43,664 nt of DNA, from positions 1 through 43,664 of the forward strand of contig QCQB01000015.1 in assembly GCA_003212315.1 (NCBI GenBank), read 5' to 3'. Numbering within the stretch: the first letter of the stretch is position 1; the number at the start of each line of letters is the position of its first letter. Under the pieces are notes generated by a model that did not search any database, was not told the origin of the DNA, and saw only the letters and a program-made list of their open reading frames with translations. A program made the position numbers and the translations under genes. The DNA is from SAR116 cluster bacterium AG-447-C21 (GTDB lineage: Bacteria > Pseudomonadota > Alphaproteobacteria > Thalassobaculales > Thalassobaculaceae). Below, in pieces: positions 34,801 through 42,166 of the stretch.

Positions 34801-36879
34801 CACCGTTACCTGGTCGCTCGCATTGACGGTAACGGAACCACCACCGCCACTTCCAGCCTGCCCCTTTGAACTAGCTGTAATCGTGTAAGAGTCAGAAGTC
34901 TTATTAGCTACCGTGAAACTGCCATTGAGACTCACTCCACCAACAGATGCGCCGCCGCTGAAAGTAACTGTATCCCCATTATTAAACGGGTGCCCTGTAT
35001 GCGCCACCGTTACCTGGTCGCTCGCATTGACCGTAACGGAACCACCACCGCCAGTAGCAGTAGCAGTAGCGGGGGATCCTAGCAAAAATTCATATGCATT
35101 CGTTGACTGATTCTGTACCGTGAAAGAACTATTCAAGCTCTGTCCGCCAACCGAAGATGCACCGCTGAAAGTTGCAGTATTACCATCGCTAAACGGATGC
35201 CCGTTATGCGTTACCTGAACCCTATTCGATTTCAAAACACCTCCAGATCCGCCACCAGATTGCGTCGTTCCTGTTGGAGATGGAAAGTCAATTCCTACTA
35301 AAGCTATCCGAAATTGATTAACTCCCCGGACAGAGTGCACCGTATAGGTTCCGTTAACATCTACGCCTAAAAAAGCGCTTGTTCCACTAATAGTGATTGT
35401 GTCCCCAGCCTCAAGCCCATGACCAATAGACCTAATACGAATTACAGCATTTCCAGCACCATCATTAGTAATTTCACCTGTCCTATATCTAAATGGTGGG
35501 CTATCTAAAGACCCCCCCTTTACGGTAAATGGATTCGAGCCTAGCGTTCCACTCTGAACGGTAAATGGATTAGAGCCCAGCGTTCCACTCTGAACGGTAA
35601 ATGGATTGGAGCCCAGGGTTTCTGATTGCACCGTGATTGGGTTAGCGCCAAGCGATCCAGATTGATATGCATAATCAAGCTTTTTCGCCTCGTAAGTGTT
35701 TGGCTGACCCGCGTCTATAACACCCCCACTTGGTTTGAGTAGATTAATATTTTCGCCAGAATTAGGGTCACTAAACCGTGGCGTTTGATTAATAAGATCA
35801 GGAACGAGAGCAGCAAGCTCTGCAAAGCTTGTTTTCTGAGCATCAAATTTGCTTTGAACAGTCTCAACACGCATATCAGCCAACAAGTCGTCCATTTGTT
35901 TGATAATAGGATCTAGTTCGTCAATCGCTCCTTTTGCAGCAGAATTAGCTCCCGCTATTTTTTTTAGTTGTTTAACGGAACTGGTTTGCACAGCAATTTC
36001 TTTTTCGTTAGCACCGCTTTCGCTAGTATCCATATGGCTGGGTAAATTAAGCTGTAAACTGCGAAGATTTTTCAATCTGTTATTAATTATCGATAATGAC
36101 GACTCGGCACTTACAACTTGTCCTTTTGCTACTTCTATGGCTTGAATATCATCCTTTATTTTCGATTGATTATCGATAGTTGAGGCCGTTTCTGATCCAT
36201 TAATAGCAGCTTTTTTTACATCAAATTTCGATTCGATTAATTGTATCTGTTTTTCAAGTGATTGGGACGCTATTTGTGGTGGTAATCTCAAAGCCGTTGT
36301 TGCGATAGTCCTGAGTTGCATATTACCCAAAAGCCCGGCAGTACTAGTAATCGAGTTGATATTGCGCAAGAAGAAAAATGCTTTCGCAATTTCGCCATTA
36401 GCACCTCCAACATCGGACTCAAATCTATTTTGAAGATATTTATCTATTAAAGACTGCTGACTACTAGCCGTCGTCAAACTCTTAAATCCACGTCCATTAA
36501 AATCAACAAACTTTGCCAATTCCGCAAATCGAGTATCATTCAATCTGTTAGCAAAGGAGTTTACGTCATTAACATCACTTTTTAATATGGCCTTGATTTT
36601 TCCAGGGTTGTTGATTTCTGACCCCAGATCAAAGGCTGTCAAAATGACTTGAAGCGTATTCCTATCTTTAACCAGGTCATCAATGTCTTCAAAACCAACG
36701 GCCTTGGTTTTGAAGGTTTCTATATCCTTTTGAACATCTTGTCGGTTAAAAAACGTTTGTCGCAGTTTTGCTTCATTTTTATTGATTTGTTTGAAGAGAG
36801 CGAGCGAAGATATCGCGTTCGGGGCTGATGTCCCAGAACTACCCGTTAAAATTCCTAGTGCTGACGCACCATTCAGCAT
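31840..36879 (-). CDS. Giant DUF1217 protein with inserted phage-tail-like repeats and flagellin-like C-terminus
   Basis: The frame encodes 1679 residues without a stop; ATG 36879 has a GGAGA site. Residues about 30-170 are a DUF1217 domain (VKDRNTLQVILTAFDLG, then FANRLNDTRFAELAKFVDFNG), an alphaproteobacterial family linked to flagellar genes. Residues 170-400 are helical. A 12-residue repeat (410-469) leads to six beta-rich modules (470-903). A helical segment (904-1062) contains a flagellin-like NLKEIGELANQS stretch. Three more modules (1063-1315), a helical segment (1316-1487), one module (1488-1571) and a C-terminal helical domain (1572-1679) follow. The C-terminal part (NTDYAMKFIEKYLLMQD, AGNSIV, NNNALAVGLI) resembles the flagellin D0 helix. 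No signal peptide is visible, as expected for flagellar export. The modules are Gly/Ser/Thr-rich with no Cys. It is probably a secreted filament- or hook-associated protein; its function is unknown. Confidence 0.85.
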   Translation of the reverse strand: MLNGASALGILTGSSGTSAPNAISSLALFKQINKNEAKLRQTFFNRQDVQKDIETFKTKAVGFEDIDDLVKDRNTLQVILTAFDLGSEINNPGKIKAILKSDVNDVNSFANRLNDTRFAELAKFVDFNGRGFKSLTTASSQQSLIDKYLQNRFESDVGGANGEIAKAFFFLRNINSITSTAGLLGNMQLRTIATTALRLPPQIASQSLEKQIQLIESKFDVKKAAINGSETASTIDNQSKIKDDIQAIEVAKGQVVSAESSLSIINNRLKNLRSLQLNLPSHMDTSESGANEKEIAVQTSSVKQLKKIAGANSAAKGAIDELDPIIKQMDDLLADMRVETVQSKFDAQKTSFAELAALVPDLINQTPRFSDPNSGENINLLKPSGGVIDAGQPNTYEAKKLDYAYQSGSLGANPITVQSETLGSNPFTVQSGTLGSNPFTVQSGTLGSNPFTVKGGSLDSPPFRYRTGEITNDGAGNAVIRIRSIGHGLEAGDTITISGTSAFLGVDVNGTYTVHSVRGVNQFRIALVGIDFPSPTGTTQSGGGSGGVLKSNRVQVTHNGHPFSDGNTATFSGASSVGGQSLNSSFTVQNQSTNAYEFLLGSPATATATGGGGSVTVNASDQVTVAHTGHPFNNGDTVTFSGGASVGGVSLNGSFTVANKTSDSYTITASSKGQAGSGGGGSVTVNASDQVTVAHTGHPFNNGDTVTFSGGASVGGVSLNGSFTVANKTSNSYTITASSKGQAGSGGGSSVTVNASDQVTIAHSGHKFAIGDHVTLSNTSAVGGLSLDGTFEITNIAENSYTITFASKGQAANGGGNTVGYGHSLGNNPFTTSNGSPDVTITHKGHGLSVGDVITYSNSSAVGGLDLNKTFRVSGVSNSNTYTITAQSNATSAVSGGGTSVGFIPNELSSIVDSVATSVSAAYYDTGTFLTKISEAASAVASATLSDALEDSDAGKSFFTDAETEFANANRVISANNSVFARETGKVNWGASLNTSGLSRGQASVNDAISRVAKIEGNLKEIGELANQSVTSANQTEYLNLRADIVSLLETPGVVVGSDKGTLGSNPFATSNGSSTVTVTQSGHQLNVGDSVTFSGASGVAGLDINGTFVVASTSTDSYTFTASSAANSDVSGGGSSVAFVSAPTEALDNLLVLDKLGSNPFTTTSGSSTVTVEHVGHGFSTGDYVTFDNVASSPINGLRIGIGDQRNFAVTVTDSNHYTITAATLSDPLTTTAGSSTVSAEIVGHGFSVNDTVTFSGGSAVGGLTLNGTFTVTGVTNENHFTFSSGSSASSSAKGGGTIAVLATASASGGGSAVTVKETYNIRPNPDGSEQLAVNSELRDIDSNGPYGLSDSTRLAALLPSALNSSNAADIVTGANTFKKNAETVRKNLQIDKAKFDFYANDADPQGAIDNELRKLKSELAKLVADAKKDGENLIANFAKDISIQLGSLGKKVTIEAQDNIRTSLESILAGHNYAVLNGEGASITTLGSSPFATVKDSNTVTVTQANHTFEENDFVSFRSIAGENVNGLDLNKTFLITGVSNGAYTVNADTAATATGSAGGSSVEVSKVTDRMNFITDAKLLVDRAFSKLKAARVSLDIELSRVNGQLNTEPEVETEFLKPLKNTDYAMKFIEKYLLMQDLAIAGNSIVPTNNNALAVGLIKNIAPSKGLGLSVNFLS
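32167..32418 (-). repeat. Module block 3 of the giant protein (one module)
   Basis: Residues 1488-1571 form a single divergent copy. It begins LGSSPFATVKDSNTVTVTQ and includes NGLDLNKTFLITGVSNGAYTV and a GGSSVEV end. The usual H-G of the second strand reads NHTF. It is inserted between two helical segments. Confidence 0.75.
32935..33693 (-). repeat. Module block 2 of the giant protein (three modules)
   Basis: Residues 1063-1156, 1157-1228 and 1229-1315 are three copies. Each has the T-V-T-V strand, a G-H-x-x-x-x-x-D-x-V-T-F core and a TFxVT-type strand, with Y/F-T-F/I-T-A at the end. Two start with LGSNPF. The middle copy carries an insertion (RIGIGDQRN) in place of the usual LNG. Confidence 0.8.
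34171..35472 (-). repeat. Module block 1 of the giant protein (six modules)
   Basis: Residues 470-903 carry six tandem modules of about 68-80 residues. The consensus is T-V-x-H-x-G-H-x-x-x-x-G-D-x-V-T-F-S-G, then S-V-G-G-x-S-L-N-G-S-F-T-V, then S-Y-T-I-T-A-S-S, closed by a GGG linker. The pattern resembles the repeats of some phage tail proteins and the E1-FCCH-type fold; this is by-eye similarity. Confidence 0.82.
34621..35028 (-). repeat. Two nearly identical tandem 204-bp units
   Basis: The units 34825-35028 and 34621-34824 encode residues 618-685 and 686-753. They differ at few codons (for example DSYT against NSYT, and GGGGS against GGGSS). The period is exactly 68 codons, so copy-number change keeps the frame. 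This is the youngest duplication in the gene. Confidence 0.93.
35473..35652 (-). repeat. Five tandem 36-bp units (12-residue LGSNPFTVQSGT repeat)
   Basis: Residues 410-469 are five 12-residue units: two identical LGSNPFTVQSGT copies, flanked by LGANPITVQSET, LGSNPFTVKGGS and a degenerate LDSPPFRYRTGE. The same LGSNPF words start several of the larger modules, so this looks like amplification of the module linker alone. Confidence 0.92.
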
Positions 36880-36909
36880 ATACTGTCTCCGCTTCTGCAG
36901 ACTCCCAAC

Positions 36910-36926
36910 GACCTGCTTTGCAGGTC
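36910..36926. promoter_or_regulatory. Perfect palindrome upstream of the giant gene
   Basis: GACCTGC TTT GCAGGTC is a perfect 7-bp inverted repeat with a 3-base loop, 31 bases upstream of the giant gene ATG. It could be an operator in the 160-base divergent gap or a hairpin in the leader RNA. There is no U-run, so it is not a standard terminator. Confidence 0.45.
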
Positions 36927-37039
36927 ATGCAAATGTCGGGCCAGTTCATTTTGAACCTCAGCCGTAAAGTTAAGCTTAACCAAAAATATTATCAAGTAAA
37001 ATAAATTGAACCGTCACATTAAAAAAGAAAGAAAAGAAA

Positions 37040-38824
37040 ATGTTCACAACCCGACCAGAACTTATTGGAACATTTGGTGTAGTTACTACGACTCATTGGA
37101 TCGGTTCAGCCGTAGGAATGTCAATATTAGAGAAAGGCGGAAATGCCTTTGATGCAGCCGTAGCGACAGGTTTTGTATTACAAGTTGTCGAACCACACCT
37201 AAATGGCCCTGGCGGTGATATGCCTATCATTTTTCAAGCGGCGAAGAACCTACAACCTCGAGTTCTATGTGGCCAAGGCACCATTCCGGCGGCAGCTTCT
37301 ATCCAAAAATTCTCAGATCTCGGATTAGACTTAATACCCGGGAGTGGCTTACTTTGCGCTGTGGTACCAGGCGCATTCGATGCCTGGATGCTTTTACTCC
37401 GGGATTACGGGACAATGACCTTGTCGGAAGTAATGGAACCTTCGATAGAATACGCTCGCAACGGTTATCCCGTTGTCCCGCGCATAACGGCAACGATAGA
37501 TACTGTACGCGAACTATTTAGTACCGAATGGAAAACATCCGCTGAGATTTATCTCCCCAATGGAAAGCCACCTGTACCCGGTTCAATTTTTAAGAACCCA
37601 GCCATGGCCGATACATATGAAAAAATAATCAGAGAGGCAGAGGGAATTAAAGGCAACCGAGAAAAACAGATTGAGCATGCCAGAGCCATTTGGTATCGCG
37701 GTTGGATAGCCGAAGAAATAGACCTATTCTGTCGAAGCCAGGAAGTAATGGATGTATCAGGTCGACGCCATAAAGGTCTATTGACTGGGGAAGATATGGC
37801 TAACTGGGAAGCGACCTACGACAAACCTGTCACATACGATTATGGAAATTATACAGTGTGTAAGTGTGGCCCCTGGAGCCAAGGGCCCGTTTTACTACAG
37901 CAACTGGCAATTTTAGACGGCTTAGGTGTGGGCTCTATGGATCCAAGAGGGCCAGATTTTGTACATACGGTTGTAGAGTCAGCAAAACTGGCTTTCGCTG
38001 ATCGTGAAGCTTACTATGGCGATCCAGCTTTTATCGATGTTCCTATGACTGAGTTATTAAGTGCAGAATATAACAAACAGAGAAGAGCCTTAATCGGGAA
38101 ACAAGCCTCAGAAAAGTTAATACCGGGAAAAGTTGATGGCTATCTGGGGTCAATTGATAAAGCGATTGACGATAGATCCGGGATTACGGTCGCAGCTTCC
38201 TTGGGTGCTGGTGAACCAACGGTAGCAAAAACAGGAGTATCAACCGGGGATACAGTTCACCTAGATATTATAGATAAATTCGGCAATATGGTTTCCTGCA
38301 CCCCTAGCGGCGGATGGTTACAAAGTTCCCCTATTATCCCAAATCTTGGTTTTTGTCTTGGGAATAGGGGGCAAATGTTCTGGTTGGATGAAAATTCCCC
38401 TTCGGCACTCGTGCCGGGCAAGCGACCAAGAACGACGCTTTCACCATCACTTGCACTTAAGGATGGGGAACCTTTTATGGTTTTTGGAACGCCTGGAGGC
38501 GATCAACAAGACCAATGGTCAACTATTATGTTTTTGCATCATGCAGATCATAGAATGAACCTTCAAGAATCGATCGATTGCCCGGCATTTCATACAGACC
38601 ACTTCCCAAGCTCATTTTGGCCGAGGGCCTACCAATCTAAAAAAGTCGTTTTAGAAGGTCGGTTTCCTGATAGTACCATTAGTGAATTAAAGCGCCGAGG
38701 CCATGATATAGAGTTAGGGGAGCCTTGGTCTGAAGGGCGGTTAACAGCTGCATCACGCGATGGAAGCACCTTGAAAGCAGCGGCGAATGCCCGAGGGATG
38801 CAAGGATATGCTGCAGGCAGATGA
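37040..38824 (+). CDS. Gamma-glutamyltransferase-family Ntn hydrolase, no signal peptide
   Basis: The protein is 594 residues. The GGT pattern is clear: EKGGNAFDAAVATGFVLQVVEPH near the start, ADREAYYGDP, the autocleavage and nucleophile site at T405 (STGDTVHLDIID), and the C-terminal RPRTTLSPSLAL and FGTPGGDQQDQW. The enzyme cuts itself before T405 into large and small subunits, then transfers or hydrolyses gamma-glutamyl groups. Most bacterial GGTs are periplasmic; this one starts MFTTRPELIGTFG with no signal peptide, so it probably acts in the cytoplasm. The SGGWLQSSPII segment replaces the typical SLN.FGS-type loop. It may release glutamate from a gamma-glutamyl compound or act as an acylase. 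The ribosome site is weak (purine run). Confidence 0.92.
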   Translation: MFTTRPELIGTFGVVTTTHWIGSAVGMSILEKGGNAFDAAVATGFVLQVVEPHLNGPGGDMPIIFQAAKNLQPRVLCGQGTIPAAASIQKFSDLGLDLIPGSGLLCAVVPGAFDAWMLLLRDYGTMTLSEVMEPSIEYARNGYPVVPRITATIDTVRELFSTEWKTSAEIYLPNGKPPVPGSIFKNPAMADTYEKIIREAEGIKGNREKQIEHARAIWYRGWIAEEIDLFCRSQEVMDVSGRRHKGLLTGEDMANWEATYDKPVTYDYGNYTVCKCGPWSQGPVLLQQLAILDGLGVGSMDPRGPDFVHTVVESAKLAFADREAYYGDPAFIDVPMTELLSAEYNKQRRALIGKQASEKLIPGKVDGYLGSIDKAIDDRSGITVAASLGAGEPTVAKTGVSTGDTVHLDIIDKFGNMVSCTPSGGWLQSSPIIPNLGFCLGNRGQMFWLDENSPSALVPGKRPRTTLSPSLALKDGEPFMVFGTPGGDQQDQWSTIMFLHHADHRMNLQESIDCPAFHTDHFPSSFWPRAYQSKKVVLEGRFPDSTISELKRRGHDIELGEPWSEGRLTAASRDGSTLKAAANARGMQGYAAGR

Positions 38825-38907
38825 GAAACCAATATTATATCAAGAGCCACTTCGAGTATGGTAACAATCTAGAGTATCTTAGATAGCGCTTTGAACCGGA
38901 CTATGAC

Positions 38908-39405
38908 ATGAAGAAAATATTGATAATATTTATTCTACCTCTGGTGCTTCTAATCGGAGCTGGCGCTGGAGCTTTTTTCTTTGGCCTTATACCGGGATTC
39001 GGTTCAGAAACCGATGCGAAAATCGAGGCTGAACTAGCGAAGAAGAAAGCCGAGGAGAGGAAGACAGTTCCCGAAGCTTTTAACAAAGCATCGATGATGT
39101 CCCTAGAGTTTTGGATGGACGAGTTTGTCATTAATCTTCAAACACAGCGTCGAAAACCAGTATTTTTGCTCTTTAGTATGGCCCTGATTCTTTCTGGTGA
39201 AGAAGCAAAAGCAAAGGTTAAACTGCTAGAACCTAGGATTAGAGATTCAGTAAACGTATTTCTGAGTAGCTTAACGCCAGCACAACTATCCGGCTACGAC
39301 GGAATTAGAATGCTAAGACAAGAGATTTGGAACAGAGCTAACGAAATCCTTGAAGATTCGACCTCCCTAGAAAATATACAGATCCTTAAATTGACCATAA
39401 AATAA
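38908..39405 (+). CDS. FliL-like flagellar basal body-associated protein
   Basis: The 165-residue protein has a single N-terminal membrane helix (residues 3-25), a charged AKKKAEERK linker and a periplasmic domain. The domain reads FVINLQTQRRKPVFLLFSMALILS, then LLEPRIRDSVNVFLSSLTPAQLSGYDGIRMLRQEIWNRANEIL and a final NIQILKLTIK, the FliL pattern. FliL rings the stator units of the flagellar motor. No mot, fli or flg operon surrounds it, so it is an orphan copy, although a DUF1217 giant is 2 kb away. It ends immediately against the PlsC gene on the other strand, with no base between stops. The ribosome site is weak. Confidence 0.78.
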   Translation: MKKILIIFILPLVLLIGAGAGAFFFGLIPGFGSETDAKIEAELAKKKAEERKTVPEAFNKASMMSLEFWMDEFVINLQTQRRKPVFLLFSMALILSGEEAKAKVKLLEPRIRDSVNVFLSSLTPAQLSGYDGIRMLRQEIWNRANEILEDSTSLENIQILKLTIK

Positions 39406-40137
39406 TTAGGAACTTGGACTATTTTGCTCCAAAACTCGTGTTTCTGTTTCGATTATATCTTCCAGCTTTTTCATGAAATCTTCCCTCTTTAGCCCTGGAC
39501 GAATATAATTTAATATTCTGACTGTAATTATCCCAGGGCGTTTTATGAAGGCCTTACGCGGCCAAAATATACCGGAATTAAGAGCAATAGGGACAACAGG
39601 CACTTTCAAAGCTCGATAGACAGCAAATACACCAGAATGGTAACCCTTTTTTTCGCCGGGGGCGACCCGGGTTCCTTGGGGAAATATAATAATCGGACGC
39701 CCAAGGCCCGCCCATTTTCTGGCAATCATTAACATAGACTTTAAAGCATTCGCTTTTCCTGCTCTATCGATCGGCACCATACCAACTTTATTGATAAACC
39801 AGCCCAATATGGGAAGTTTCAATAATTCCCTCTTCAGGACTATTGAAGGATCTGAAAAAATTAAATGGAGTGCCAACGTCTCCCATGCGGACTGGTGTTT
39901 CGAGGCGACCATAAAATGACCCCCCGGCAAATTCTCTAATCCCTCGACACGGTAATCAAGGCCAACAATTATTTTTAAACAAGATATTATAAATTTTACC
40001 CATACATCTCTCAGCCAACACACACCTTTTCTTGAACCAAAGAGCAAAGGGAGCGCTAAAAGTCCCATTAATAAAATAGTTAAAACCAAAATACAGTTAA
40101 AAATAGTAGAACGGATTAAAATCAAAATAATGGCCAA
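39406..40137 (-). CDS. 1-acyl-sn-glycerol-3-phosphate acyltransferase (PlsC-like)
   Basis: The protein is 243 residues with two N-terminal hydrophobic segments. The acyltransferase motif I reads KHQSAWET (H81 and E86), an Hx4E form in place of the usual Hx4D. Motif III is FPQGTR instead of FPEGTR, and motif IV is VPIALNSGIFWP. These variants are common in alphaproteobacterial PlsC proteins. It makes phosphatidic acid in the inner membrane. No in-frame ATG precedes the first membrane helix; TTG 40137 is the only reasonable start that keeps it, although its ribosome site is poor. It is divergent from the IlvD/Edd gene across 280 bases with no clear motif (40138-40417). Confidence 0.87.
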   Translation of the reverse strand: MAIILILIRSTIFNCILVLTILLMGLLALPLLFGSRKGVCWLRDVWVKFIISCLKIIVGLDYRVEGLENLPGGHFMVASKHQSAWETLALHLIFSDPSIVLKRELLKLPILGWFINKVGMVPIDRAGKANALKSMLMIARKWAGLGRPIIIFPQGTRVAPGEKKGYHSGVFAVYRALKVPVVPIALNSGIFWPRKAFIKRPGIITVRILNYIRPGLKREDFMKKLEDIIETETRVLEQNSPSS

Positions 40138-40417
40138 ACAAACGACATGAAAAATTGGTAAAGCTTAACAGCTCAGTTTAAAATAGCACGACCAATCCAT
40201 ACGGAAAACCGAATTTAGGTATAATTCAGTCATCGAAAATTTTTGCTATATTTTGAAACTAATAATAAACAGAAGGTCAAAGACTATTTTCTGCAAAAAA
40301 ATACTGGTGTAATGTTTAAGATACCCCGAAGCAAATATCAACTGATCACTAAATCTTGAGTCTAATCCTATGACCATGGGTTAAGATCTTTTGGGGTGAC
40401 AATCTGGGGGAATGAAA

Positions 40418-42139
40418 ATGGCTACACAAAAACATGGACTTGCGAGGGGGCTAACTAATTATGGAGATATGGACTTTAGCCTATATCTCCGACGTGCTAA
40501 TGCCGCTTCTATGGGTTACGGTAAGGAACCCCTGAGCAAACCAGTAATTGGAATAGCTGATACGGCTAGTGGTTTCAATAACTGTCACCGCCACGTCCCC
40601 GAAATGATTGAGGCGGTCAAGCGAGGCGTTCTCATGACAGGCGGCTTACCAATAGTATTTCCTACAATCTCACTTGGCGAAACCTTCTTAAATCCTACAT
40701 CGATGATGTATCGGAATTTGATGAGTATGGATACTGAGGAAATGATCCAGGCACAGCCGATGGATGCAGCTGTGATGATTGGTGGATGCGACAAAACATT
40801 ACCGGCTCAATTAATGGGGGCAGCCAATGCCAGTATTCCAATAATATCACTAATAACAGGGCCACAATTAACAGGACATTCAGAAGGGGAACGATTAGGT
40901 GCCTGCACAGATTGCCGCCGTTTCTGGGGTAAATTTAGAGCAGGGGAAATCGACCAGGCAGGGATCGACAAAATTGAGTCACGCTTAGTCACTACAGCTG
41001 GAACCTGTGCCGTTATGGGAACCGCAAGCACAATGGCATGTATAACAGAAGCTTTGGGGATGGCGTTACCTGGGACTGCCGCAATACCAGCCACCCACGC
41101 AGATCGTTTGAGAGCATCTGAAGCATCTGGGGCACAAGCCGTAGTACTGGCTTCTAGTGATAAAGATAACTTCCTTATACCAAATAGGATAATCACACCT
41201 AAGTCAGTAGAAAATGCTCTAAGGGTTCTCTTAGCCATTGGAGGATCAACCAATGCAATCATTCATCTAACTGCTGTCGCTGGTCGCCTAGGAATTCCTA
41301 TTCCCTTAACTCAACTCAACGTACTTTCGGATGAAACCCCAGTATTGATAGATCTAAAACCAACAGGGGAACATTATATGGAGGATCTATTCAAGGCTGG
41401 TGGCCTCGGGGTGGTATTGCGCGAGCTAAAGCACCTGTTAAACCTCGATTGCATGACTATAACGGGACAAACTTTGGGAGAGCGTTTGAAAGTAGAGCCA
41501 AAATATGTCGATAGAAGCGTAGTAAGATCACTAGATGATCCTATACAGCCTATGGGCGGTTTAGTCTCACTTTTTGGATCTTTAGCCCCTCAAGGGGCGA
41601 TCTTGAAGAGATCAGCTGCCGATCCAAAACTTTTCGAGACTGAAGGAAGAGCAGTTGTTTTTTCCTCTCTTGAAGACCTATCGTTGAGGATCGACGATCC
41701 AGCACTCGATGTAGAGGAAAATGATATCCTGATACTGCAAAATGCCGGTCCGAAAAGTGACGCAGCGATGCCTGAGGCGGGTTATCTTCCCATACCAAAA
41801 AAACTAGCTCGTGCTGGAGTTAAAGATATGGTTCGTATATCTGATGCACGTATGAGCGGTACAGCCTACGGGACTATCGTTTTACATGTCACTCCTGAAG
41901 CTGCTGTAGGCGGACCTTTAGCACTCGTCAAAAATGGTGATAGAATAAAAATTAGCGTCAAGAACCGATCTTTAGATCTTCTTATTAGTGAAGAAGAAAT
42001 GCAAAATCGCCTCAAACAGCTACAAATTAAATCTCCTCCTGCATATCATCGCGGCTACAAAAAACTTTATTACGATACTGTTTTACAAGCAGATGGGGGT
42101 TGTGACTTTGACTTTTTAAGAGATCCATCTCTTCTTTAA
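40418..42139 (+). CDS. IlvD/Edd-family sugar-acid dehydratase
   Basis: This 573-residue Fe-S enzyme has the cluster cysteines C56 (FNNCHRH), C124 (IGGCDKT) and C197 (AGTCAVMG), spaced like those of pentonate dehydratases, with K126 in the CDK motif. ACTDCRRFWGKFRAG and DARMSGTAYGTIVLHV are also typical of the L-arabinonate/D-xylonate branch and less so of true dihydroxy-acid dehydratase. It would make a 2-keto-3-deoxy sugar acid. ATG 40418 lies seven bases after GGGGGA; ATG 40412 overlaps that site too closely. Downstream are a hydrolase and a UxaA-type dehydratase on the other strand, suggesting a sugar-acid locus. Confidence 0.88.
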   Translation: MATQKHGLARGLTNYGDMDFSLYLRRANAASMGYGKEPLSKPVIGIADTASGFNNCHRHVPEMIEAVKRGVLMTGGLPIVFPTISLGETFLNPTSMMYRNLMSMDTEEMIQAQPMDAAVMIGGCDKTLPAQLMGAANASIPIISLITGPQLTGHSEGERLGACTDCRRFWGKFRAGEIDQAGIDKIESRLVTTAGTCAVMGTASTMACITEALGMALPGTAAIPATHADRLRASEASGAQAVVLASSDKDNFLIPNRIITPKSVENALRVLLAIGGSTNAIIHLTAVAGRLGIPIPLTQLNVLSDETPVLIDLKPTGEHYMEDLFKAGGLGVVLRELKHLLNLDCMTITGQTLGERLKVEPKYVDRSVVRSLDDPIQPMGGLVSLFGSLAPQGAILKRSAADPKLFETEGRAVVFSSLEDLSLRIDDPALDVEENDILILQNAGPKSDAAMPEAGYLPIPKKLARAGVKDMVRISDARMSGTAYGTIVLHVTPEAAVGGPLALVKNGDRIKISVKNRSLDLLISEEEMQNRLKQLQIKSPPAYHRGYKKLYYDTVLQADGGCDFDFLRDPSLL

Positions 42140-42166
42140 AATAAATAGGCTTTTAACCCTGACACC

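Noticed and set aside
34171..35652. Regular repeats that might suggest a CRISPR array
   Set aside because: The repeats are in-frame coding units of 36 and about 204 bp without unique spacers of constant size, and they sit inside one long open frame.
31840..36879. Prophage or phage remnant, because the modules resemble tail-protein repeats
   Set aside because: No integrase, terminase, capsid or other phage gene is present, and both neighbours are ordinary metabolic genes.
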